A DNA stretch of 30,596 nt, taken from JBAYVY01 sp041674345 (GTDB lineage Bacteria; Planctomycetota; Phycisphaerae; Phycisphaerales; Zrk34). The notes below the pieces were generated by a model that was not told where the DNA came from, made no database searches, and saw only the letters and a program-made list of their open reading frames with translations. A program made the position numbers and the translations under genes. Location: NCBI GenBank assembly GCA_041674345.1, contig JBAYVY010000003.1:1-30596 (forward strand). The letters are read 5' to 3'. Below, in pieces: positions 16,612-23,877 of the stretch (the first letter of the stretch is position 1; every line of letters begins with the position of its first letter).

Positions 16612-17200
16612 GATGGAACGTGCAGTCGCCGGCATGCAACGGAACCGTCACACGCGGATCCCATCGCAGCGGCGGGCAGAGGGTCATCAGCGACTTGTCG
16701 TCGGCGAGATTCTGCGACGGCAGATCGGTGTATTTCTGGGATTCGGGAATGAAGGTCATGCAGCCACGCTCGACCGGCACGTCGCACAGGGCGATCCACG
16801 CGGAAAGCGGATGCGTTGAATCGGCGTGAGGCCAGTACGGCTGGTCCTGGTGGAACTCGGTGGGCGCTTGGTTGTGCGGCTTTTTGATGAGGATGTGATC
16901 GTGCCAGAGGCGGAGTTTGACGCCGGCCAGCGCGACCGCGGCGGCGGCGACGTGGGGGTGGAACGTGAGCGGCTTCATGGCCGGGTCTTCGCGCCAGACG
17001 TTGACCAGTTGCGTGAAGATGTCATTTTTGTGCTCACTGGTCATGCGACCGGCGGCATCAAGGGCGGCCTGTCGGAAACGGGCCGCCTCATCCTTGGTAA
17101 TGATGTTGGGAATGTGTACGAAGCCGTTGCGTCGATAGAAGGCGATGCGTTCGGGGGTGACGGTCGGCGGGACGGGGTGCGGGGTGGTGATGGCGGGCAT
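16592..17200 (-). pseudogene. Phytanoyl-CoA dioxygenase (PhyH) family, C-terminus lost
   Basis: 202 aa remain of a family usually about 260-290 aa. ITTPHPVPPTV leads to the typical FYRRNGFVHIPNIITKDEAA start of PhyH domains. TEFHQDQPYW supplies two of the Fe(II) ligands, H117 and D119. The frame continues to GDCTFHHGR and then stops at ..CTT*. In relatives this is followed by an HGS..N..R segment with the distal His and the 2-oxoglutarate-binding Arg, both missing here. Directly after HHGR the DNA continues in another frame as a URO-D-like gene, so a deletion seems to have removed both the 3' end of this gene and the 5' half of the next. The start at 17200 has AGGAG about 10 nt upstream. It is probably inactive. 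Confidence 0.7.
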
Positions 17201-17316
17201 TTGGTGAAACTCCTTTCGTGGGTGTTGATGAAAGTATGCCCAGGCGGCGGGCGAAGCGTGAGGATTTTGGGCGCGAATCTATCGCACGAAATTGACATGC
17301 GGAGGGGGAGAAAAAT

Positions 17317-17398
17317 GGAAAGTCGGAAGTCGGAAGAATTTTATACACGGGTCTTGACTTCCCACCTCCCACTTCCGACTTCCCACTTTCCCCCCACT
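17317..17398. repeat. Heptamer stem-loop element C
   Basis: The left arm carries GAAAGTC, GGAAGTC, GGAAG (about 17317-17337). The right arm carries GACTTCC, CACCTCC, CACTTCC, GACTTCC, CACTTTC (17356 onward). The loop AATTTTATACACGGGTCTTG looks like a shortened version of the element B loop. It lies between the divergent PhyH and porin genes. Confidence 0.7.
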
Positions 17399-17492
17399 TC
17401 CCCCTTCCGCTTAATCCCCTGCCGGAATTGGCCGATGGCAGGAGTGAACGCCCACTCAGCCCCCACCAAGACGTTAGAAGCGGGCTAAGTAA

Positions 17493-17547
17493 ATTAGCGT
17501 TTAATTAGCATCGCTCTAACCAAGCACTAACATTACAGCCATAGCAT
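17493..17547 (+). promoter_or_regulatory. Candidate Pho box and -10 of the porin gene
   Basis: Two direct-repeat pairs, each with an 11-bp period: ATTAGC at 17493 and 17504, then CTAAC at 17516 and 17527. Known Pho boxes in enteric bacteria, Bacillus and cyanobacteria are also direct repeats with an 11-bp period, and the latter two contain TTAACA or TTAACC. A -10-like TAGCAT (17542-17547) lies 10 bp after the last repeat, the spacing used by PhoB activators. The gene downstream is a phosphate-type porin next to phoBR. Binding is inferred. Confidence 0.5.
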
Positions 17548-17603
17548 CGCGGCGGTCATGGGTGGCATGGATTCCGCTCGCACTTTTTCAGGAGACGACC
17601 GAA

Positions 17604-18965
17604 ATGAATCCGACTCCAACGATCATACTGATCGGGCTGACTGCTGGTGGCAGTCTGCTGGGCAGCGCCGCCGGTGCCGAGATGAGCAACGAGCAGCTCA
17701 TGGCCGAGCTGAAGTCGCTCAAGACCGAGGTTGCCCAACTGCGAACGCAGCAGGGCGAAACCTGGATGACCGAACGTCGCGCCGCCGAGATCAAGTCGCT
17801 GGTCCGCGACGTCCTGGCAGACGCCGATACCCGCGCCTCGCTGATGGATTCCGCCATCACCGCCGGGCACAACGGCAAAAACTTCTTCCTGGCCTCCGAA
17901 GACGGCGAGTTCCTGCTCAACGTCGCCGGCCAAATCCAGTTCCGCTACATCTGGAACAACGTCGATGAGGATTCCAGCACCGATGACAACATGAGCGGCT
18001 TCCAGCTTCGTCGCACCAAGCTCAAGTTCACCGGCCACATCCGCGACCCTAAAATCAAATTCGCCATCGTCCTGGCCAACGAACGCGACACCGGCGCCAC
18101 CTATCTGGAAGAGTCCAGGGTTTCGTACAAGTTCGACAACGGCATCGAAGTCGCCGGCGGTCGCTTCAAAGGCCCCTTCCTCCGCGAAGAACTGATCAGT
18201 TCCTCCCAGCAACTGACGGTCGAACGTTCGGTCATCAACGAGTTCTTCACCACCGGCTTCACCGAAGGCGTTCAGGTGGATTACGCCACCGAAACCTGGC
18301 GCGTCGCCGCGATGTTCAACGACGGACAGAACCAGGGCGAAGTCGGGACCGCCGCCGACTGGAACGATGTGGACAGCGACTTCGCCATCACCGCACGCGG
18401 CGAAATCGCCCTGCTCGGCAAACTCAAACAGGCCGGCGACTTCAATAGCTGGTCCGGCGAGGAAACCCTCCTGCTGATCGGCGGGGCCGCCCACTACCAG
18501 ATCGGCGAATCCGACACCACCGGCACGTTCCCCACCGCCGAGGACGATGACAAGTTCATCTGGACCGTCGATGCCGCACTCGAATGGCAGGGACTGGCCG
18601 CGTTCATCTCCGCCGCCGGGCAGCTCGGAACCGATGACAGCACACAGACCGACATTCCCGAAGATGTCGGACTCGTCGCCCAGGTCGGCTACATGGTCAT
18701 CCCCGACAAACTCGAACCCTTCGTCCGCTGGGAACACTTCTTCAACGATGCCGATGGCGAAAGCGATTTCGACATCCTCACCTTCGGCGCCAATCACTAC
18801 CTGGCCAAACACACCTCCAAGTTCACCCTCGACCTCGTGTGGATTCTGGACGATGTGCCCAGCCGCGTCGGCCTGTCCGACGGCCTGGGACTGCGGAACG
18901 TCAGCGGACTGGACGACGACAAAAACCAGGTCGCCCTTCGCGCCCAGTATCAGTTGTTGTTCTAA
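17604..18965 (+). CDS. Phosphate-selective porin O/P-family outer-membrane protein
   Basis: A 453-aa protein with a ribosome site, CAGGAGACGACC, just upstream of 17604. The signal peptide is cleaved near SAAGA|EM (residue 25). A coiled-coil segment (NEQLMAELKSLKTEVAQLRTQQG) follows, as in OprO/OprP relatives, then a beta-barrel region with alternating pattern: FLLNVAGQIQFRYIWN, FQLRRTKLKFTGHIRDPKIK, ALEWQGLAAFISAAGQ. The last residues end in aromatic F, consistent with a barrel-terminal strand. OprO/P porins admit phosphate or polyphosphate. The neighbours are phoB, phoR and a phoU remnant, with a Pho-box-like promoter upstream, so phosphate starvation is the likely signal. Other substrates are possible for this broad family. 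Confidence 0.8.
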   Translation: MNPTPTIILIGLTAGGSLLGSAAGAEMSNEQLMAELKSLKTEVAQLRTQQGETWMTERRAAEIKSLVRDVLADADTRASLMDSAITAGHNGKNFFLASEDGEFLLNVAGQIQFRYIWNNVDEDSSTDDNMSGFQLRRTKLKFTGHIRDPKIKFAIVLANERDTGATYLEESRVSYKFDNGIEVAGGRFKGPFLREELISSSQQLTVERSVINEFFTTGFTEGVQVDYATETWRVAAMFNDGQNQGEVGTAADWNDVDSDFAITARGEIALLGKLKQAGDFNSWSGEETLLLIGGAAHYQIGESDTTGTFPTAEDDDKFIWTVDAALEWQGLAAFISAAGQLGTDDSTQTDIPEDVGLVAQVGYMVIPDKLEPFVRWEHFFNDADGESDFDILTFGANHYLAKHTSKFTLDLVWILDDVPSRVGLSDGLGLRNVSGLDDDKNQVALRAQYQLLF

Positions 18966-19020
18966 TGGTTCGACCCAAGCAGTGTTCCGTTCCGCTTGTT
19001 GTGGAACGACCTGTCTCCGA

Positions 19021-19055
19021 GGCGATCCGGCTGCCACCCGCCGGATCGCCTTTCC
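19021..19055 (+). terminator. Terminator after the porin gene
   Basis: A perfect 10-bp stem, GGCGATCCGG (19021-19030) with CCGGATCGCC (19041-19050), with a 10-nt loop, followed by TTTCCCC. It lies 55 bp after the porin stop codon. Confidence 0.7.
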
Positions 19056-19064
19056 CCTTGAATG

Positions 19065-19171
19065 AGGGGTTCAGGGTTCGGGGGTCAGGATTCGGGAAGA
19101 GGGGAGATCGCGTTCGCTGTTTTTTCCGAATCATGAACCCCGAACCCCGAACCCTGAACCCCGAACCCCCC
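19065..19171. repeat. Heptamer stem-loop element D
   Basis: The left arm reads GGGGTTCAGGGTTCGGGGG, then TCAGGATTCGGGAA. The right arm (about 19125-19171) reads TTCCGAATCATGAACCC then GAACCCC-type heptamers, its reverse complement with a few changes. The loop contains GATCGCGTTCGCTG. It sits between the porin terminator and the phoB start. Confidence 0.75.
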
Positions 19172-19202
19172 ATTGCGTCCAACCCCCATCAGAGTTACAA
19201 AC

Positions 19203-19964
19203 ATGGATATCTTGGCAACTCCCGCACAACGTCGAGCCAGCAAACCCATGAACAAAACTCCCTCCGAACCGACCGGCAGAATCCTGATCGTCGAAGACGA
19301 ACATGATCTTGCCGAATTACTTCGCTTCAATCTCAAACGCGAGGGTTATGAAGTCCATTGGGCGCAGACCGGCGAACAGGCCGTCCAACTCTGCCGCCTG
19401 CATCTGCCCGACCTGGTGCTGCTCGATCTGATGCTCCCGAAAATGGATGGCCTGGATGTCTGCAAACGTCTGAAAAACAACGCCGAAACCTCCGCCGTCT
19501 CCATCATCATGGTCACCGCCAAGGGCGAGGAAGCCGACATCGTGACCGGCCTGGAACTCGGCGCCGATGACTACATCGCCAAACCCTTCAGCCCCCGCGT
19601 GCTGATGGCGCGCCTCCGCGCCGTCCTGCGACGCCGCGAATCCGAAAATCAACCCGAAACCGTCCCCGAAGACAAGCCCATCGTCCGCGACAAACTCGAA
19701 ATCTACCCCGAACGCCACCAAGTGCTCTGCGCCGGCCAGCCCGTTGAACTCACCGCCACCGAGTTCCGCCTGCTCATGCTGCTGGTCCGCCGGCCCGGTC
19801 GCGTCTTCACCCGCCAGCAGATCATCGAGCAAATCCACGGCGGGCAGTCCGCCGTCACCGACCGCTCGGTCGATGTCCAGGTCGTCTCCCTCCGCCGAAA
19901 ACTCGACGACGAAGGCGAACTGGTCCAAACCATCCGCGGCGTGGGCTACCGCTTCCGCGAATAG
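19203..19964 (+). CDS. phoB: PhoB-type response regulator
   Basis: A 253-aa OmpR/PhoB-family protein. The receiver domain starts at ILIVEDEHDLAELLRF; the phospho-acceptor is D75 in LVLLDLMLPKMDG, with the conserved Thr in IIMVTAKG and Lys in DDYIAKPFSP. The C-terminal winged-helix domain runs from about residue 158 (VELTATEFRLLMLLVRRPGR) to TIRGVGYRFRE. The start is uncertain: 19203 gives a 15-residue extension, and 19248 (MNKTPSEP) is equally plausible; neither has a strong ribosome site. Next to a PhoR-like kinase and an OprO/P porin it most likely controls phosphate starvation genes. Element D lies just upstream and E just downstream. Confidence 0.85.
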   Translation: MDILATPAQRRASKPMNKTPSEPTGRILIVEDEHDLAELLRFNLKREGYEVHWAQTGEQAVQLCRLHLPDLVLLDLMLPKMDGLDVCKRLKNNAETSAVSIIMVTAKGEEADIVTGLELGADDYIAKPFSPRVLMARLRAVLRRRESENQPETVPEDKPIVRDKLEIYPERHQVLCAGQPVELTATEFRLLMLLVRRPGRVFTRQQIIEQIHGGQSAVTDRSVDVQVVSLRRKLDDEGELVQTIRGVGYRFRE

Positions 19965-19971
19965 CGCAATC

Positions 19972-20115
19972 AATGACGAATGCCTAAATGACGAATGACG
20001 AAAGAATGACGAATGACGAATGTCGAATGAAGAGGCGTCCAAACCTTTCCGTTTCGTCATTGGTCATTGGGCATTCGTCATTCCTTCGACATTCGACATT
20101 CGTCATTCGTCATTC
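19972..20115. repeat. Heptamer stem-loop element E
   Basis: The left arm has repeated AATGACG units with small deviations (AATGCCT, AATGTCG). The right arm, to 20115, has the complementary CGTCATT, CGACATT units. The loop of about 25 nt is AAGAGGCGTCCAAACCTTTC and a few more bases. It starts 8 bp after the phoB stop and ends 12 bp before the phoR start, where no ribosome site remains. Confidence 0.85.
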
Positions 20116-20126
20116 ACATTAACCCT

Positions 20127-21461
20127 ATGACCCCCACCGAAACCGCCATCCTCGTCGCCGCCCTCGCCGTCATCGGCCTGATGTGGATTTGGGTCTGGCG
20201 CACGTGGTCCCGTGTCGCCGAGCTGCGTCAATACGTCGAACAAATCACCGCCGGGTCCGGCGAACAACGTCTGCGTCACGGATGGCGCGGACACATCGGC
20301 GGACTCAGCCGCGCCCTGATGCGGATGGCCAACGAGTTTCAAAGCCGGCTGCGCACCCTGCGTCAGCAGCGCAACGAACTGGAAGCGGTGCTGGCGTCTA
20401 TGATCGAAGGCGTGCTGGCGGTCGATCTGGACGAGAGGGTCATCAGTTTCAACCGGGCCGCGGGAAATCTGCTCAAACTTTCCCCCAGCGCCGTCGGGCG
20501 GTCCATCCAGGAAGTCATCCGCAACACCTCGCTTCAACAATTCGTCTCGCACGCGCTGATAAGCACCAGCCCCGCACAGGCCGACCTGGTGTTACGCATC
20601 GACACCACCCCCGCCCCCGGAACTGTCCCCGGAATCGCCCCCGCCCCCGGAATGGACGCGGATGTCGAAGGGGATGAGCGGTATTTGCAGGCGCAGGCCG
20701 CGGCGTTGAACGACGCGGCGGGCGTCCGCATCGGCGCGCTGATCGTGCTGCACGATGTCACGCGGTTGCGCCGACTGGAAATGGTCCGCCGCGATTTCGT
20801 CGCCAACGTCAGCCACGAAGTCAAAACCCCGATCACCGCCATCAAAGGCGCGGTCGAAACGCTGATCGACGCCGGTGAAACCGAATATGAACAGCAGCAA
20901 CGCTTTTTTCAGATGATTTCACGCCAGGCCGACCGTCTGTCCGCCATCGTGGAAGATCTGCTGGCGCTGGCGCGCATCGAACAGGATACCGAGCGCGATC
21001 ACATCGAACTGAACCCCGTTGATCTGTGCCAGGTGATACGCAGCGCCGTCGAGGTGTGCGAACATATGGCCAAGGCCCGGCGGATCACGCTGCGGCTCGC
21101 CGCAGCGCAGCCGATGGAGGTGTCGGCCAACGCGCCGCTGCTGGAACAGGCGGTGGTGAACCTGATCGACAATGCTGTGAAATACAGCCCCGAAGGCACG
21201 ACGGTGACGGTGCGCTGCGGACGCGACGCCGAGGGCGTGACCCTCGCGGTCGCCGACGAAGGCGTGGGCATCGAGCCGGAACACCTGCCCCGCTTGTTCG
21301 AGCGTTTCTACCGCACCGACAAGGCGCGAAGCCGCGCCCAGGGCGGCACCGGCCTGGGCCTGGCGATCGTCAAACACATCGCGCAAGCGCACCACGGCCG
21401 CGTCAGCGTCGAAAGCCGGGTCGGTAAGGGGTCCACCTTCCGAATCCATTTGCCGGGATGA
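20127..21461 (+). CDS. phoR: PhoR-type sensor histidine kinase
   Basis: A 444-aa protein. One N-terminal transmembrane helix (AILVAALAVIGLMWIWVW) leads to a HAMP-like linker (EQITAGSGEQRLRHGWRGHIG) and a PAS domain (about 90-230) starting LEAVLASMIEGVLAVDLDER. The dimerisation box has H230 in VSHEVKTPITAIKG. The ATP-binding domain has the N box (LIDNAVKYSPEG), the G boxes (DEGVGIEP, GGTGLGLAIVKHI) and the F box (LFERFYRTD). This is the PhoR layout without a large periplasmic domain. The PAS domain carries an odd insert (TTPAPGTVPGIAPAPGMD) encoded by two CCCCCGGAA 9-mers and one near copy. Upstream of 20127 there is no ribosome site, because element E ends 12 bp before it. Confidence 0.85.
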   Translation: MTPTETAILVAALAVIGLMWIWVWRTWSRVAELRQYVEQITAGSGEQRLRHGWRGHIGGLSRALMRMANEFQSRLRTLRQQRNELEAVLASMIEGVLAVDLDERVISFNRAAGNLLKLSPSAVGRSIQEVIRNTSLQQFVSHALISTSPAQADLVLRIDTTPAPGTVPGIAPAPGMDADVEGDERYLQAQAAALNDAAGVRIGALIVLHDVTRLRRLEMVRRDFVANVSHEVKTPITAIKGAVETLIDAGETEYEQQQRFFQMISRQADRLSAIVEDLLALARIEQDTERDHIELNPVDLCQVIRSAVEVCEHMAKARRITLRLAAAQPMEVSANAPLLEQAVVNLIDNAVKYSPEGTTVTVRCGRDAEGVTLAVADEGVGIEPEHLPRLFERFYRTDKARSRAQGGTGLGLAIVKHIAQAHHGRVSVESRVGKGSTFRIHLPG

Positions 21462-21477
21462 GGCGGGGCGATGACCA

Positions 21478-21885
21478 ATGATCGCCGATGACGTGAAGGT
21501 CGATCAGATGGAGATCGACATCGAAGAGGAAGGTCTGAACACGCTGGCGTTGGATCAGCCGGTGGCGATGGACCTGCGATTCCTGGTCGCGGCGCTGAAG
21601 ATCAACAACGACCTCGAACGCATCGCCGACCTGGCCGAATCCATCGCCGGGCAGACGCGATTCATGGCCGGCGAACCGCGCCTCGACCGCTGACCCTTCG
21701 ACCTGCCGGGCCTCTGCGGCCAGGTCCGCCGAATGGTCGGCCAGGCGCTCGACGCCCTGGTCAATGAAGACGCCCAACAGACCCGCGCCGTCATCGAAGC
21801 CGACAACCACGTCGATCAAATCCACCGCGAAAACTACGTCCTTCTGTCCCAACTCATGGCCGACGACATCACGCATGTTCGCCAA
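21478..21885 (+). pseudogene. phoU: phoU remnant
   Basis: One reading frame covers the middle of PhoU: VDQMEIDIEEEGLNTLALDQ, PVAMDLRFLVAALKINNDLE, RIADLAESIA, then an in-frame TGA (21691-21693), then PFDLPGLCGQV, ALDALVNEDAQQTRAVIEAD and IHRENYVLL. PhoU is normally about 220 aa with two three-helix bundles. Here roughly the first 45 residues and the last 50 are missing, and the frame is stopped once. The stretch after LMADDITHV no longer resembles PhoU and runs into element K. PhoU normally restrains PhoR and links it to the Pst transporter, so loss here could alter Pho control unless another copy exists. Confidence 0.8.
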
Positions 21886-21892
21886 GACACCA

Positions 21893-22008
21893 GGGGTGCC
21901 GGGGTTTGTGTTTCGCGTTCTTTCGCCCCGGCATACGCCACTTTCGCCTCCCCCCGCCCCTGGTCACCCCCCGCCCCTTGTCCCCCGTCCCTTCCTCCCT
22001 TACCCCAT
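21893..22008. repeat. Degenerate heptamer element K
   Basis: A short stem, GTGCCGGGG (21896-21904) with CCCCGGCAT (21926-21934), surrounds a loop with TTTCGCGTTC. It is followed by a C-rich tract with a 7-nt period: TCACCCC, CCGCCCC, TTGTCCC, CCGTCCC, TTCCTCC, CTTACCC, in which CCC is nearly constant and the rest varies. The tract ends about 5 bp before the UbiD start codon, which has no ribosome site. Confidence 0.45.
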
Positions 22009-22012
22009 CCGC

Positions 22013-23692
22013 ATGACCTACCCCACACTTCGTGACTTCATCAACGCGCTCGAACAGCACGGCGAATTGCACCGTGTCACCGCGCCGGTTTCGCCGATGC
22101 TTGAAATCACCGAAATCACCGACCGCGTGAGCAAAAGCGATGCGACCCCCGCCCCCGGAAGTTCTTCCGCCGCGAAAAATGATCCGCATCATTACCGTGC
22201 CGGCGGCAAGGCGCTGCTGTTTGAAAATGTCACCGGTTGCAACGGCGTCCCGGTGGCGATCAACACGTTCGGCTCGTACCGGCGGATGGAAATGGCGCTG
22301 GGCTGCGATTCAACCTCCGGGGGCGAGGGTGGCTTCGATGCGCTGGCGGGGAAAATCGAAAAGCTGCTCAAGCCCGAACCGCCCACGGGCCTGATCGACA
22401 AGATGAAAAAGGGCCTGGAACTGGCCAAAATCGCGTCGCTCGCGCCGAAAGTCGTCAAGTCCGGTCTTTGTCAGCAGGTCGTCTTGACCGGCGATCAAAT
22501 CAATCTGCTCGACTGGCCGATCATCAAGTGCTGGCCGGACGATGGCAACCCCCGGAAGTTCGGGTATCCCGTCGATCTACAGAAACCAGGCGATGGGAGA
22601 TATATCACGTTTGGCGGAGTTTATACGATATCTCCGGAAGATGCGAATAAGCCGGAGGGTGAACCGCGACTTTCCCGTAACGTCGGCATGTACCGTTTGC
22701 AGGTGTTGGACCGCAACCACACCGCGATGCACTGGCATTTGCACCACGACGGGGCGCGGCATTGGCGGGCATGGAAAAATACGGGGAAGCCCATGCCCTG
22801 CGCTGTTGCGCTCGGCGGGGAATCGGTGTTGCCCTACGCCGCGACCGCCCCGCTGCCGCCCGGCGTTTCGGAACTGCTTTTCGCCGGTTTCCTCAACGAC
22901 GGCGCGATTGAGTTGGTCAGGTGCAAGACAATCGACATGCACGTCCCAGCCAATGCCGAGATCGTGATCGAGGGATATGTTTCGACGGAGGCGGATGGTC
23001 CGGGTCTGGCCCAATCCGAAATCCGAAATCCGAAATCCGAAATCGGCAACGGAGCGGTCCTCGAAGGCCCGTTCGGCGACCATACGGGCTTTTATTCGTT
23101 GCCGGATCGTTACCCGATTTTCACCGTCACGGCAATCACACATCGTCAAGAGCCGATTTATCCGACGACGATAGTCGGCCTGCCCCCGCAGGAGGATTAT
23201 TACCTTGGGAAAGCGACGGAACGGGTGTTTTTGCCGCTGCTTCGGACACTGGTGCCTGACATCATAGATTACGATTTGCCGATGTTCGGCTGCTTTCACA
23301 ATTGTGCGTTTGTGAAGATTCGCAAGGAATATCCGTTACAGGCCCGCCGGGTGATGCACGCGATCTGGGGGGCGGGCCAGATGTCATGGACGAAAATGAT
23401 CGTGGTGGTGGATGAGGATGTGAACGTGCATGACCACGAGGACGTGCTGTTTCATCTGTGCGCCAACTGCGACCCGGGCCGGGACGTGGAAGTGGTGAAT
23501 GGTCCGCTGGATATTTTGGATCACGCCGCGCCGAGGTGGGGGGCGGGCCACAAGATGGGGTTTGATGCGACGAAAAAAATCGCGGGCGAAGAGGTAAACG
23601 GACATGCAGTGCGGGATTACCCAACGCGATTGGCGATGAGTGAGGATGTGAAGAAGCGCGTCACGCAACGGTGGAAGGAGCTGGGTTTGTAG
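22013..23692 (+). CDS. UbiD-family prenylated-FMN decarboxylase
   Basis: A 559-aa protein. UbiD-family features run through the whole length: TLRDFINALEQHGELHRV at the N-terminus, ALLFENVTGCNGVPVAINTF, YITFGGVYTISPED, NVGMYRLQVLDRNHTAMHWH, EGPFGDHTGFYSLPDRYPIF, and LPMFGCFHNCAFVKIRKEYP. These enzymes use prenyl-FMN made by UbiX to decarboxylate aromatic or unsaturated acids, often in ubiquinone or menaquinone synthesis; the substrate cannot be told here. Two low-complexity inserts stand out. SDATPAPGSSSAAKND (about residues 42-57) contains a CCCCCGGAA 9-mer. AQSEIRNPKSEIGNG (about 332-346) is made of AATCCGA heptamers. ATG at 22013 fits the family start but has no ribosome site. Confidence 0.85.
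   Translation: MTYPTLRDFINALEQHGELHRVTAPVSPMLEITEITDRVSKSDATPAPGSSSAAKNDPHHYRAGGKALLFENVTGCNGVPVAINTFGSYRRMEMALGCDSTSGGEGGFDALAGKIEKLLKPEPPTGLIDKMKKGLELAKIASLAPKVVKSGLCQQVVLTGDQINLLDWPIIKCWPDDGNPRKFGYPVDLQKPGDGRYITFGGVYTISPEDANKPEGEPRLSRNVGMYRLQVLDRNHTAMHWHLHHDGARHWRAWKNTGKPMPCAVALGGESVLPYAATAPLPPGVSELLFAGFLNDGAIELVRCKTIDMHVPANAEIVIEGYVSTEADGPGLAQSEIRNPKSEIGNGAVLEGPFGDHTGFYSLPDRYPIFTVTAITHRQEPIYPTTIVGLPPQEDYYLGKATERVFLPLLRTLVPDIIDYDLPMFGCFHNCAFVKIRKEYPLQARRVMHAIWGAGQMSWTKMIVVVDEDVNVHDHEDVLFHLCANCDPGRDVEVVNGPLDILDHAAPRWGAGHKMGFDATKKIAGEEVNGHAVRDYPTRLAMSEDVKKRVTQRWKELGL
23013..23045. repeat. Heptamer run M inside the UbiD gene
   Basis: Four tandem AATCCGA units (23013-23040) plus a partial fifth, ending AATCGG. 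They encode SEIRNPKSEI, the same peptide found at the C-terminus of the four-helix-bundle protein at 27526-27930. In UbiD relatives the segment between EGY and EGPFGDHTG is short; here it is 28 residues. Confidence 0.8.
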
Positions 23693-23699
23693 CATAAGG

Positions 23700-23718
23700 C
23701 CGCCGATGGCATCGGCGG
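23700..23718. terminator. Hairpin between convergent ubiD-like and fabF genes
   Basis: A perfect 8-bp stem, CCGCCGAT (23700-23707) with ATCGGCGG (23711-23718), around GGC, 8 bp after the UbiD stop codon. There is no U-tract. The rest of the 185-bp gap has one 9-mer (23727-23735) and degenerate CACG-rich sequence but no gene. Confidence 0.4.
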
Positions 23719-23877
23719 AGCGGCGCTTCCGGGGGCCGCGGGTTGCCACCGCGCGGCTATGGGGACGGCACGAACTCACGAATCACACGGCACACTCATA
23801 ACGAGACGTAAAGCACGCGATGGGATCGCGGGCAGCCGCACAAAGGCGAAAGGGAATCGTCAGATGGCCGAGGCGAT

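Noticed and set aside
21691..21693. Selenocysteine or recoded TGA in phoU
   Set aside because: PhoU has no selenocysteine, and the gene also lacks both ends, so ordinary decay explains the stop.
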